Shown: positions 21,762 through 32,799 of the stretch, in pieces
Layout of the letters: each line of letters opens with the position of its first letter
How positions within the stretch are numbered: position 1 is the stretch's first letter
Assembly: GCA_946699065.1 (NCBI GenBank)
Contig: CAMPDV010001030.1
Location: forward strand, 80,789 to 144,788
Source: Loxodes magnus
Lineage: Eukaryota; Ciliophora; Karyorelictea; Loxodida; Loxodidae
DNA: 64,000 nt
Direction of reading: 5' to 3'
Notes under the pieces: generated by a model
Seen by the model: the letters and a program-made list of their open reading frames with translations, nothing else
Databases searched by the model: none
What the model was told of the DNA's origin: nothing
Translations under genes and position numbers: made by a program

Positions 21762-23081
21762 ATGAATGCCTTATGATAGAAGCTAAAATCTAACCTTCCT
21801 CTGGAAAAAGAAGTAGAAGAATTCAGATAAGAAATAGGTTAATTTTGTGAGAAGGAAACGAATGGATTTTATAAAAAAAGGGAATATAACGAACCCTCAA
21901 AAAAGGGTAACGAAGGTATATGTGGAAACACAAAAGATAAAATCCGATTTTTTTGTTGTAATAAGTGCTCTCACAATTATGAGTAGAAAAAAGCGCAAAT
22001 ATAGCAATAGAATATCTAGTATTAGCAATAAATAAAAGCTTAAGAGTAGTAAAAAATTTCAAACGAAGAATTATTAAATAATTTTAATATATAAGAAATT
22101 GAAGAATGAGATTATAATAAAGAAATTGAAATTGGCAAAGGAGGATATGGAAAAGTTTGAAAAGGAAAATGAAACAATCAAGAGGTAGCAATAAAAGAAT
22201 TATTGAACCAAAATTTATGTGAAGAAACGTAAAAGGAATTTTATAAAGAAATACAAATAATGTAAGATCTAAATCATAAAAACATAATAAAGTTTTATGG
22301 ATTTTGTCGTTCTCCTTAATGCTTAATATTTGAGCTTGGTAAAGGCTCCCTATTTGAACTTTTATAAAGTAACTAAGAAATTTCTTGAAATACAAGACTT
22401 TAAATTGCTTATGATATAGCTCAAGGACTTTAGTATCTTCATAATAAAAATATTTTGCATAGAGACCTGAAGAGTAAGAACATAATCTTGAATAATTTAA
22501 ATAGAGCTATGCTTATTGATTTTGGACTTTCACGTGTAAAGAGTGAATCTAAATCCTTAAGTGACAAAAGTTAAGTAGGAACTACAAGTTGAATGGCTCC
22601 AGAGATAATAGAGAAAAATCCTAGATATAGCATATATTCAGATATTTTTGCATTAGGAATGGTATTTTGAGAAATAGCTACAAAAAAGATTCCTTGGAAA
22701 CAAACTCAAGAAAATGTAATTTTATTGCTTGTTAAGAGCGGATAAAGGGAAGAAATTCCTAAGAATTGTCCATAATGATTCTCGGAATTAATTTATAAAT
22801 GTTGGCATCAAAATCCAAAAGAGAGACCAAATATTGAAAGAGTAATTGATTTAATAAATTTAAAAGAAAATGGCCAAGAAATTATTTTAAACAGCAATCA
22901 AGAAAAATAAAATTTAAGTTAGAACGAAAATTATCTTGAGATTATTCCTGAATAAACATTTCAAATTTAATAATAGTCAAGTCAAGAATCAAAAAATTAA
23001 ACTTTTTTAGCAAATTCTGGAAGACAAAATTCTTGGGAACTTATTAACAACTTAGAATAAAACACTTTTAATTTTTAATGA
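21762..23081 (+). CDS. K4: TKL-like protein kinase, intact
   Basis: A single 439-codon frame from ATG 21762 ([20 protein letters not shown]) to TGA 23079-23081. The N-terminal Cys-rich region has ICGNTKD and RFFCCNKCSHNYE (about residues 60-85), followed by a Gln-rich linker. Kinase domain: [35 protein letters not shown], the TKL-typical GTTSWMAPEII, SDIFALGMVFWEIATKKIPW and [15 protein letters not shown]. All key residues are present. TGA codes for Trp in KVWKG, SWMAPE and VFWEIA, which fixes the code. The C-tail ends NSGRQNSWELINN. It lies just after T4. Likely a cytoplasmic Ser/Thr kinase domain, possibly membrane-tethered; its pathway cannot be told. Confidence 0.94.
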
Positions 23082-23448
23082 TAATTTGAATAAATAGATA
23101 TTTACTAAAATGTCTTTAATTAATTATAACTATCCTTTAAATACATTTTATTTTTTCTTTCTATCATACTATTTACTTATTTAAGCTTTTATTTATATAA
23201 TATCTTCTCTATTAACTGTAAATATTCGAACTATCTTCTCTTAATTTTTTTTGCTTAACTACAATTTTTTTGCTTCTTAGATATATATAAATTTCTATCT
23301 TTAGTAATAACTTTAATATTTTTATCTTTTATGCTATATTCTTATTTTTTTAACTTTTGCAAATATTAATATCTCTCTTAGAATTTCATTTTTCTTTTTA
23401 ATATTTACTTATTTTCAAATTAATAGACAAATTAAGCAATAATTTTAG
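23082..23448. other. 3' flank of K4, no gene seen
   Basis: AT-rich. It matches the reverse complement of the K1 flank (5575-5960) and ends at the Z5 insertion point. Confidence 0.6.
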
Positions 23449-24509
23449 AAAAAAAAGGAGAAATTAATCATTAATCATCAAAATAACTGTTCGCCTTCCG
23501 GCTTAATTCAAATTTTAAATGTATAAAATTTCCATTCCTGCATGTTTGTTCCTTGAATTACTCTTTTTCCTTGACTTCTCTCTTTTGAATAGGCTGAGTT
23601 GAGAATTTTTTATTCAGATTTTCCCATTTCCCGATGGGAAAAATTCCGTCGCTCGTTACTTCATATACTATTAGTTAACATTTTTCCAGATATTCATTAT
23701 TATTTTTTCTATTAGGGACATTTCCGCCATAAATATCAAGTGTTGTTGCTAATGTAGCATCTTTTTTTTGCTCTAAGAAATGTCTTTTCTTTCTCTATTT
23801 CCATTGGAGTTCCTTATGAAGGCTTCTACAGGTTTTTTTATGTTAATTTGGGTCTTGAATCTAATTTCACTCAGTTTTTCTCGTCTTTATCTTGCATTAC
23901 TCAAATATCATTCTCTAAACTTGCAATTTGCTCATAAACTCCGACTTTAGCTCTTTGGTCAACCATATGGGCTTCATCAGCATCTTTATGATTTATCAAA
24001 TCCTGACTTATTATAATAATTTAATTCCTCTTCGAGTTTTTTTATGCTTTTAAAAAGTTGATGAATCAACTGTTTCATCTTCTCAGAGTCCATTTGTTCT
24101 ATTTCAGTATTGTCTAAATCAAAGGTAATAGGATCTATATTGAATTATCGTACTTTATCTTCTTCGTTTATTTTTATTTTTCGTTATCATTTTTATCGAT
24201 TCAATTTAGTTGTCTCTTTTTTCAGTTTTCAATGGTGTTGAGAGCTATGTTAACTTTTCTGTTCTGAATTTAAATCTCAGTTCTTACTCGTCCTTTGATG
24301 GAAGAGATTCGCTTTATTTTAATTTGTAGGAGTTAGAATTTTTTATAAGTTCTTCTAATCTATTAGATAGTTCTGGCTAATTTTATTAAGAAGAGCGTTA
24401 AGTTGAAGAAAACGTGGTGAGAATAAGTGCTTCTGGTTTTCTTTTTTGTTCTGAGAAGGTGGTATAAAACCCTTCTTGAAGCCAGTCATTTTATAAAAAA
24501 TAGAGAAAT
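23449..24509 (-). mobile_element. Z5: ORF-only retroposon (GF subfamily) with target-site duplication
   Basis: The element occupies about 23465-24494, between near-repeats at 23449-23464 (AAAAAAAAGGAGAAAT) and 24495-24509 (AAAAAATAGAGAAAT). The related K1 flank at about 5575-5595 has the uninterrupted sequence. Minus-strand ATG 24489 starts MTGFKKGFIPPSQNKKENQK. An acidic part and a coil follow (MKQLIHQLFKSIKKLEEEL). One frameshift near 23990 leads into HMVDQRAKVGVYEQIASLEN and a C-terminal domain (LDIYGGNVPNRKN, SDGIFPIGKWENLNKKFSTQ, NGNFIHLKFELSRKANSYF) ending at TGA 23468-23470. So the coding sequence fills the element from end to end. The C-terminal domain may be RNA-binding like LINE ORF1 C-domains; that is inference. 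Confidence 0.82.
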
Positions 24510-25490
24510 AAAGATGAGAATATAACAAAAGTAATTGAAAATGATGATATTAAGATGATATTTAAATAAAGTTTACTATTGTCTATAATTGAAAGAACCA
24601 ATCCTTGCAAATAAAGGTGTTAAAAGTTCTTTTATTTTAAAATTTAAATTAAATTTTTTATTTATTTTTATGTTAAAAAACTCTTTTTATTAAGGTTTAG
24701 AATGTCATAATCCCTATTAAATAAAAAACTATTTTAATATTATTTTATAATTTTTTCTATTTTTTAAGTCTTTTATCAACTTCTTATACTAGGAAATATA
24801 TTAAAAAGTAGGTTAAAAGATTTAGTTAATAATTTAAACATTTAAGCTACTTTTCTTACAAATTAAATTTTATAAATAAGTTAATTTAATTGTTCTAATT
24901 TAAAAATATTTCATTTACTTTACTCATTTTAATATATTATTAATCTAAATTTAATATCCTTTAAAAGAAATCAAAGACTGTAATTTTAGTTTTAAAGTAA
25001 TTTACTTCTTAAATATTATACTTTATTTTAAATTTTAATCTCTATAAATGAAAATAAAGCAAGATATTTAATATTTTTATCTTAAATATTATTAAAATGC
25101 TTAATCTATTTCAATGCACATAGCATGATTATTTAAAATTAATTAAATAATAAAAATTATTTATATAACATTTTTTTAATTTAATATAAATAAAATGGTT
25201 TCTAAGAAATAAATCACTAAAAACTAGCAGGTCATCAATTAGAAAAATCTCTCTCGTTGAAATTACTCTTTAGAAACAGAAAGCAGAAAGATGTAGCAGT
25301 ATCTCTAAGACTTAAATTAACAAATTGATTTTCTAACTTAAACTATAAAATTAATTATAAACTAAAAAAGTTTTTTGACATTTATAACTGCAAGGATTGC
25401 TTCCTTCATTTATAGATATTAATAAATATTTTTAATGGCTTTTAATTATAATATTGATTTCATCAATTATGTATTATCCTTGCTATATTA
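24510..25490. other. Kinase 3' flank and AT-rich spacer, no gene seen
   Basis: Bases to about 25195 match the reverse complement of 4875-5590, the K1 flank, and mark the end of the inverted duplication K1/K4. From 25200 to 25490 the sequence is non-coding or the 3' region of the minus-strand gene at 25491. Confidence 0.6.
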
Positions 25491-25901
25491 TCATCTTTTA
25501 TTTAATTCATTAGCTCCCGGATTTTTTCTCCTTGATTAAAAAATATCTCTTTATATTTAAATTTTTTCTTTTATTTTTTCAATTTAATCTTGAAGAAATT
25601 TGTTACTCTAAATTTGTGGATTAACTGACTCAGCTGGACCAACCATTAGTTTTCCCTCTGAAGAAGAGCTAGATTGTTATGATAGTTTTAATTTTTTTAG
25701 TTCCTCTTTCGTCGCTTGGTTTCGTTATTTAGTTTTTTGAGGAATGTTGTTCTCGATTAGTTGAATATAATAAATTAAAAGTAATTAGTTTGAGTATAAT
25801 TAAGATTAGCTGGTAGTAATATATGGTAAATGACTATAAAATAAATGTTAGGAAATAAATGGTAATAAAGGAAATAAGAATTTAGGTTCTTTAGCTAGCA
25901 T
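25491..25901 (-). CDS. Gene N: small uncharacterised protein, unit 1
   Basis: Minus-strand ATG 25901 (MLAKEPKFLF) to TGA 25491-25493, 136 codons. The second half is clearly protein-like: NIPQKTKQRNQATKEELKKL, a Ser run (SQQSSSSSEGKLMVGPAES) and a basic coil (QDQIEKIKEKIQIQRDIF). If the final TGA is Trp, the frame continues another 60 codons. It is divergent from the kelch gene at 25987 (85 bp apart), so they may share a promoter region. The identical frame is kept in unit 2. Family unknown; the N-terminal 40 codons are less convincing. Confidence 0.55.
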
Positions 25902-25986
25902 ATTAGAAGATTAAAATTTTATATCTAATTATAAAGTGATTTAATTAAGTTATTTTATTTAACATTTTATCTTTAAAACTTTATAA

Positions 25987-26948
25987 ATGAAGACATAATT
26001 ACAGCAAGGATAGAACAATTCAGTCATAAAAATATTATATTTGAGAAAATTGATCAAGCAAAACAGAGAATTAGAAGGAAACTAACTATTTGCTAAGTTT
26101 GGGATTGGTTTAACTAGATACGAGATTATATCTAATTTTCGATTATATAGACAATTTTCGTTTGTTTCTACTGTAAGCTCTAATTCTAATATGAAAATAC
26201 ATTACTAAATTAATGAAAAAAGATTTGATTGAGGACACATTAAAATAAAGAAAACTGATTAATGTTTTACTTAAATAGAGTAAATCTTTAGTAAATGTCT
26301 AGTTATTTCAGGAGGTAGAGATTTTAATTAGACTCGTTTTACTATTTACTACTATACGAAAAACAAAGCCTTTGAGCTCTAAATGTAATTTTCAAGATTT
26401 TAGCATCGAACCATTTTCAACAGGGATGATTTAATCTACATTATATCAGGAAATTAGAGCAGTATGAATTAAGATATAGACGTTTAAGAATGTGAGCTCT
26501 TTAGCTTTAATAGCTAAAAACTACACAGAATGCAATAAATAATAATACCAGTCAAATAGTTTGGCTGTGACTAGCATTCTTCAAAAGTTTATGTCTTTGG
26601 TGGATACAATAGCTAGTAGAACTCTTGCAAAGATGAACTTTAACTATACGACAGCTTGAAAAACTAATGATTAGTATTAAACAAAAATTATTAAATAAAG
26701 CTACTACATCAGCTATCTTTATTCCTTAAAAAAAACATTTTTTTATTTACAAAAACGGAACTGAAAATGTAAAGACTTAAGTATTTGATTTGAAGTCAAT
26801 AATAGGATAAAAAAGATAATGCCCTTTAAATAATTACTGTTTTACTCAACCTATTTTAAGTAAATCAGTAATCTTCCAATTTGATGAGGAAGATAATCTA
26901 TTTAGCTAAAACATTATTAATTTGGACTGGAAGTTAATAAAGAGATGA
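25987..26948 (+). pseudogene. Kelch-repeat protein gene, unit 1, one-base deletion
   Basis: Same gene as 37272-38234 but 962 instead of 963 bp. At about 26680 this copy has ATTAAACAAA where unit 2 has ATTAGAACAAA. The frame is lost after the kelch blade VYVFGGYNSQQNSCKDELQL ... YDSLKNQW. Everything before is intact (see the unit 2 entry). Either a young pseudogene or a base-calling error in one copy. Confidence 0.85.
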
Positions 26949-27069
26949 GATACTAATAAGTTGTCATAGTAACTTAAAATAAAAAGTTAATTTCTTTTAA
27001 TTTAAAATTAATTTAAGTATTTATACAACTTAAAATATTTTAGTAGCTTTATTTTATTTAATATCTTAA

Positions 27070-27768
27070 ATGAGAAAAACAATATTTCACCAAGTTAATT
27101 TTATAGTCAAAAAGAAAATAATTGTAAAAGATATTCAATCATTCCAATTCATTTAAGAAAGGAATCAGATTCGATAGAAGTAAAAAACTCTCTTTTTATA
27201 TTTATTTTTACTCTTGAAGATGACAAATAAATTGGTTATTAAATAAATTTAGAAAAAAAGCATCTTATTTGGTTTATTTAAAGAATAAATTAGCTTAAAA
27301 TAGAAAAATAATGTTTATAAATAATTATAATTGCTAAGAGCTCTAAAAATAATTAAGTAATCATTATATTATATATAAATCAAATGGCCCTTTAAAAATA
27401 CCAAACCTCTATATTGAATCTATAAGAAAATTAAAACATTAATCTAACTTTATTGAAAATTTAATAAGATACCAACAACAATCTTCCAAATTTTTAAAAT
27501 TATCAAGGCATTAAATAATATAAACCTATAATAATAATAATTTATTAAATTATAAATAAATAGGGAGGAATAATCCTCCAACTGAGATTGACTTAAGATC
27601 TGATACCAAGAAATACCCATAGGCGAATAACCGAACAGGAATCCTAGTAAGAGTCAAGAGAACAAGACTGAAAAAGTATCAAGTAACGTTAATGATGAAA
27701 GATGCCAGATACTAAGGTCTCTTTGGGAGCATTCCGATAACATCCCTATATTTTATAAGTTATGCTGA
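27070..27768 (+). CDS. ORF-B: uncharacterised protein, unit 1
   Basis: A 232-codon frame from ATG 27070 (MRKTIFHQVNFIVKKK) to TGA 27766-27768. The C-terminal 80 residues are convincing: SSNWDWLKIWYQEIPIGEQ, SQENKTEKVSSNVNDERCQI, LRSLWEHSDNIPIFYKLC. The NW-x-WLK...PNKNL block is shared with ORF-A in both SD-A copies, at protein level more than by chance (both W in NW-x-W are TGA in every copy). The first 120 codons are AT-driven and may be spurious. No known family. Confidence 0.5.
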
Positions 27769-27779
27769 GAATGGTAAAA

Positions 27780-28470
27780 AATTTCCTTATTCTTCATAAT
27801 GATGCTCTTCTATAACATAGTGACTTGAGCATATTTAATCTTTCTTGATTACAAGAATCTTATTCCAGTCTCGGCTTGTCCCTAGCATTAATCTTGTCTT
27901 TCTCTTTTACGCGATTGAAATTTCTAAGAGTAAGTAATCTCCATCATAAAATTTTTTTCTGAAAATTTTCCATCCTAGATACAGTAAATTTTACTTAGAT
28001 TTTTTCATTTTTTTCTTTTTTCCTAATCTTATTTCTTTTAAGAGACCAACATTTTAATGATATTTGTCCCAACTTTTAGCAATGTCAACATCTTATTCTA
28101 TATTTTCTTTAAATATTACCTATTTTTTACAATATCAAAATTTAATTGTACTATATTGTATCTTTTAAGAATTCTCCATCTTCTCATCTTTGATATTCAT
28201 CGAGTCATTTTGAGGATTAAAAAGGGATTAATTATTAACTTTACCGTTTTTAATTTATCAATTTTTGATCCGTCTCTTCAATCGTTTAATTAAACTGGAC
28301 TATTGAGAGATTCAATTAAATTTCAGTTTTAATCTATAAGTTTTCATTTTTGGCTAAGAAACAGTATTAGCTAGCTAGTTTATTTTTAAGCTAAGTTCTT
28401 CAACAGATTCTTTCACCTTTTGTTTTCTTCTGTCAAAAAAACAATTTCAAGGAACATTTCTTATTGTTAG
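27780..28470 (-). pseudogene. Z6: coiled-coil/zinc-knuckle ORF, unit 1
   Basis: Minus strand. A coil (KESVEELSLKINQLANTVSQ) is followed by a knuckle at 28049-28090, CWHC-QKLG-Q-ISLK-C. The zinc-binding His is Gln, and the Trp is TGA. Then come a basic tail (RNKIRKKEKNEKIQVKF) and RVKEKDKINARDKPRLEQD. Coil and knuckle are in different frames. It converges on ORF-B. LINE ORF1-like family; broken. Confidence 0.62.
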
Positions 28471-28879
28471 GTTAGCTAATTAATTTAAGAGACTTTTTAG
28501 AGCAATTTTAAAATTTATTAAAACCTAAAATAAGAATCGAAACTAAAAAAGATTAAAATTAAAAAAATTAGAATAGTAGCTAAATTAAATAAATTAAAAT
28601 ATAAGCCTTAATTACGTCTCAGGGAGACAACCAAATTAATGAAATGTAATTAAGCAGTTCAGATATATATATGAAAATATAGAATAAACGTATTCATTTA
28701 TATATTATTAGATAAGACCATCAAAAATAAAACCTCAAATGGGATATTAACTGGATGAGATTTACGAAAATTTAATTAAATCTCTCAAATCTACTAATTT
28801 TAATTTTTCTCAATTCCAGTATTCATTAAAAAACTTAAAGAAAATTAAACAATATAACATAATTTATTATTGTGGAGTC

Positions 28880-29484
28880 ACCTTTATTTGATTTACCACT
28901 TATTAGTTTAAAATAAATTCTTCACTTAAATTTTGCTTGTCATTGTCATGTTTCTTGATAATTTTAGATTATTTTCCCCGATTTTTACTATAGGATGAAT
29001 CTCAATCATTTTCTATTGAAATCATTTACTGTATTTTAGATATAAGGAGCTTCTTTTTTTAGTTATCATATTTTTTTCCGAAATAGTAAGCTTTCATTTG
29101 CAGTATGTTCTAAAAATATCTTACCATTTATTTTATATTATTTACTTTTATTTTTGTCAGCCTGCAACAAAATATATTCCCTATCGAAAAATAATGACAT
29201 ACTGGTATTTCAAACTTCAGTACATAAAGTAAGAAACGTCTACCAAGTTTAACCTTAAATTTGTTGCAAGCGGGTTTACAACTAATCCCTATCATAGCGT
29301 TGAATTTTTAAATTTTATAATTTCCATAGAGTTTAATAATTAATTATCTAGTTGATAAAGATCTTTAATAGCTTTTGCTAATTCTTAATTCTCTATCTTC
29401 ATAAGGTAGATATCATTGGTTACATTCTGCTAAGTGCTATTAGGTTTTGTTGGAAAGTATTTTATTTCTTAGATGCCATTTTAT
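28880..29484 (-). pseudogene. Z7: ORF1-like element, unit 1
   Basis: Minus strand, ATG 29484 (MASKKQNTFQQNLIALS, similar in design to the Z3 start MLLRNNWSLQQNLI). A coil in another frame reads IENQELAKAIKDLYQLDNQL. The last part (SIENDWDSSYSKNRGKQS, KKHDNDKQNLSEEFILNQ) ends near 28905. It is related to the copy at 53.27-53.77 kb, where a CWYCKQ knuckle start is visible. Several frame breaks. Confidence 0.55.
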
Positions 29485-29519
29485 ATATAATAAACAATTA
29501 TTAAAAGAATCAATGGATA

Positions 29520-29870
29520 TCAAAGAAATATATTTATGGTCTCTGAAGCAAGTGATTAATAAAAATTTTAAATCTAAAAAATTCTGATTAAAGTGCGCAT
29601 AGCACTCAATGGTGTACAGCACTGTAATAAATTTAAATTATTAAAGTTCTCTATAACTAATTTTTTCTGTGGAGGCTCTTCATCTAATTGTGGGCAGGAT
29701 TGCATCTCTTTGTCACCAAAGCACAGGATGTCTTCAAGTGATTATAGGTTAATTTACAATCTATAAGGAAGTGATTAGTCCAGTTCAACATTTAGATTCT
29801 TAAGTCCTCACTCAGATTTATCATTGGAGATTTCTTTTCGGTCTCCTCTAAAGTCAAATTCCACCCTATT
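29520..29870 (-). CDS. Gene D: acidic protein fragment, unit 1
   Basis: Minus strand, 117 codons open from 29870 to a TGA at 29520-29522. Composition is gene-like and better balanced than the surroundings: NRVEFDFRGDRKEISNDKSE, LKNLNVELDQSLPYRLQINL, LEDILCFGDKEMQSCPQLDE, EPPQKKLVIENF. There is no ATG in frame, so the 5' end is missing or lies across an intron. The 3' part overlaps the start of Z7, so the true C-terminus is uncertain. Not recognised. Unit 2 has one visible amino-acid change (Phe to Ser before RGD). Confidence 0.55.
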
Positions 29871-32799
29871 TAAATTAAAATAATAATAATAAATTATAAG
29901 AAGAAACATATGGTGTTATTGTATCAAAAGCAGTATTTTAAAAAAGATATTGTGTAGAACCTAAAATATGAACATAATAAAAAAAGCATAATAAATATCT
30001 ATTATAAATAAGACAAACTAAGCAGATTTAATTTATAAGATAAACTATATAATAGTAAATTTAGCATTTTTAAAAATTATTTTTAGATATACCAGCTAAG
30101 CTGAAAATTTAAAATTATAATTAATTATGAAGGACTAATAATTTCTTAAGTCGACTTTTAGGTGAAGATATAGATGTATATCAACTTTAAAAATTATACT
30201 TTCCTTTTATTTTTTTTCATTTTAAAAATATTAATTTGACTAAAAAGTCATATTAACATAATATTAAAAATAAAATACATATATAATATTTCTTTGATGA
30301 AGGGGGTTTATTATTAGGTTAAATATTTTTTATCTTTTTGCTATCTTTTTAATTCTAAATTTAACTATATTCATATGTGAATCCAACAGAAAATATTTTT
30401 CCATTTTTAAATATCTTATAATTAATTTATATTTTACATGCTTTTTAACTTCTCAAAATAGTTATTTTCTTTTATTCATGAATCAATCTATTTTTGTATC
30501 ATCATTATAGCTTATAAGATTTTTTATACTAATCTTAGAAATTAAATGCATTTATGCCATGAAGTTCTAATTTTAATTTAAAAGTTTAATTTTATTTCTG
30601 ATAATTGCATAATGACTAATAAACATCCTAAGTAAAATGAAAATTTTAATATTTCATATGTCTTTCTCAAGTTTACCTATTTAAATTTAAGAGTCAAAAT
30701 TATAGAAATATTTGACATAAAAAATGCATTTTGCCCTTTGATTATAGAAATAGGCTAAGATATTAAAAAACTAAAAGGTTCTTTTTATTTTTTAAAGATA
30801 AAGTTATTAAAAAAACTTAATAGCAAAGGAAATACTTTTGTGCTTTATAATTTTGTTAATTTAATATTAAAATAATAATGCCAAAAAGGATAATTTATAA
30901 TTTATCTTATGTACTTTATTATATTTATTATCTTTAATTAAACAAGGAACAGCACTAATTTTTATATACATTTTATATAAACATTTTATTTTTAGCATAA
31001 TTAACTAAAACAAGAATAAACATTCTCTTTCATAAATTTTAACTAATTAATCATACTCAAAAATAAGGAAGATTAAAAAATTATCAATCAATTATTATTT
31101 ACTTTACCTAAAAAAATGTATTTAAATATAGATGTTTTATTTTTAATCCAATTAAAAAGATATAATACCATATATCTTGATAAAAAGAAGGAAATGCTTA
31201 TTTAATTCTAAAACAGAGTTTAAAATTTAAACACATAATATTAAACCAAACTTTAATTTTTTATATATAATAAAATTTTATAAAAGCAGAATTAAAATTA
31301 ATAAAATTATAATTTAATTTTGATAAAAAGCATGAAACGCTTCATAAACAAATTTATATTTAAATTAAATATTTTATCTAAAGAAAAAAATTATAATTTA
31401 GCTAATTTTATATCATTTTTTAACTTAAATTAAGAGACATTCAAAGTATTTAGGCGATTTATCAAAATTTTATTTGTTCCTTAGAAATAATTTGTTTTGC
31501 ATATTTTGAAAGATAAATCGTAAACGAAATCCTAAGTTATTTGATATTTTAATAAAGGTATTTTTAAGCAAAACAATTTTTTTAATTATTCTAGTTTGTT
31601 TTGTTAATTTTTTAAAACAATTATATTTTAATTTTTAATTATAATTTATTTAGTTTCCAAATTAATTGACTTAGCTTTTAAAATTTTTTAATTTAAAACT
31701 AATACAAATAAAAATGTTTCTTATTCTTTTGTTTAGTTAAAAAAATAAACATTTCTTTTATACTTCATTCCTCACAATTTTTTGGTTTATTTAATCTAAA
31801 AAATTATTTTTAGTCAAATAAAATAGTTAATTTATCTTTAAACATAAATAAGATATATCTTCTTAATTATATAGCTTTAATGTAAAATATTTATTTCAAA
31901 TATAACTTATATTCTTCTAACTTTTTTATTTAACATGCTGTAATCATACAATTATAAATCTTAATCATTCTTAATTTTTACTTTTTACTTTTTTTAATTT
32001 AAAAAGCATTCAAATTATAATATGAATCAAATAATAAAGGACTATAAAAGCATTAGTAAAATGTTATCAAAAAAGCTATTTTGTTGGTTTTATCAATAAA
32101 ATTTAAGTTTTGATTTCTTAAATCTTTGATTTTATAAAAAATTATTTTAAGTTAAAAAAGGATAAAAGATTCTATTTAAATTAATTTTGTTAAAACTTTT
32201 ATTTATTAAAATAATTTTAAATGCTGCTAAATTTTTGGAAAATCATATTTAATTTTTAAAAATAAAATAATGATAAAAAACTTGCTTAATTTGCACAATA
32301 TTCTATTTTTTATTATTTTAAAATATAAAAAAATGAAATTAATATAAAAGGAAACACTTTTAAGCTTTTAGATTAAATCTAAAAATTCTTATTAAATGAT
32401 TAAAATATAAAAGCAAATAGTAAAAATTATAAAAGCTTATAAAATAATAATTTTTAATAAAAGCAATAATCAATAAATTGTCTATAAATATTTGTTATCT
32501 AAAACTCAAAGTAGCAAAAAATAAAGTAGAAAGTTCAAAGTTTAAAGTAAATTTGAACTAATTATAATTATTTTTCTTCTAAATATTTCTATTTATAATT
32601 TTCTTATTAATTGCTTTTAAAGGATTTCTTATTATTATTAAAGATTATAATCAAACTTTATAAAAATGACAATGCATTTAATCTCTTTTAAAATAAAAAA
32701 TTGTAAAATAATAGATATATATTTAATATAAATTAATTATAATAAATTAAACTACCAAAAATATAAGCTAACAAATTGAATAACTCAAACAGGAAAACT
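29871..32799. other. 2.9-kb gene-poor AT block, unit 1
   Basis: Extremely AT-rich with poly-A/T tracts. I find no coding pattern, tRNA, terminal repeat or microsatellite. It is almost unchanged in unit 2 (41160-44087). Confidence 0.7.

Noticed and set aside
22084-22395. Standard-code ORF of 103 codons on the minus strand
   Set aside because: It is antisense to the intact kinase K4 and exists only because Gln-rich sense codons give few stops on the other strand.
23730-23770. Apparent degenerate knuckle CYIS..W..C in Z5
   Set aside because: The frame carrying it is not the one that gives the well-formed C-terminal domain of Z5; it is a coincidence of another frame.
27600-27720. Conserved block at 1.4/27.6/38.9/58.6 kb as a C/D snoRNA or hammerhead-type RNA (TGATGAAAG present)
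   Set aside because: No matching D box, terminal stem or ribozyme core, and a coding reading with shared residues upstream (NW-x-WLK) explains the conservation better.
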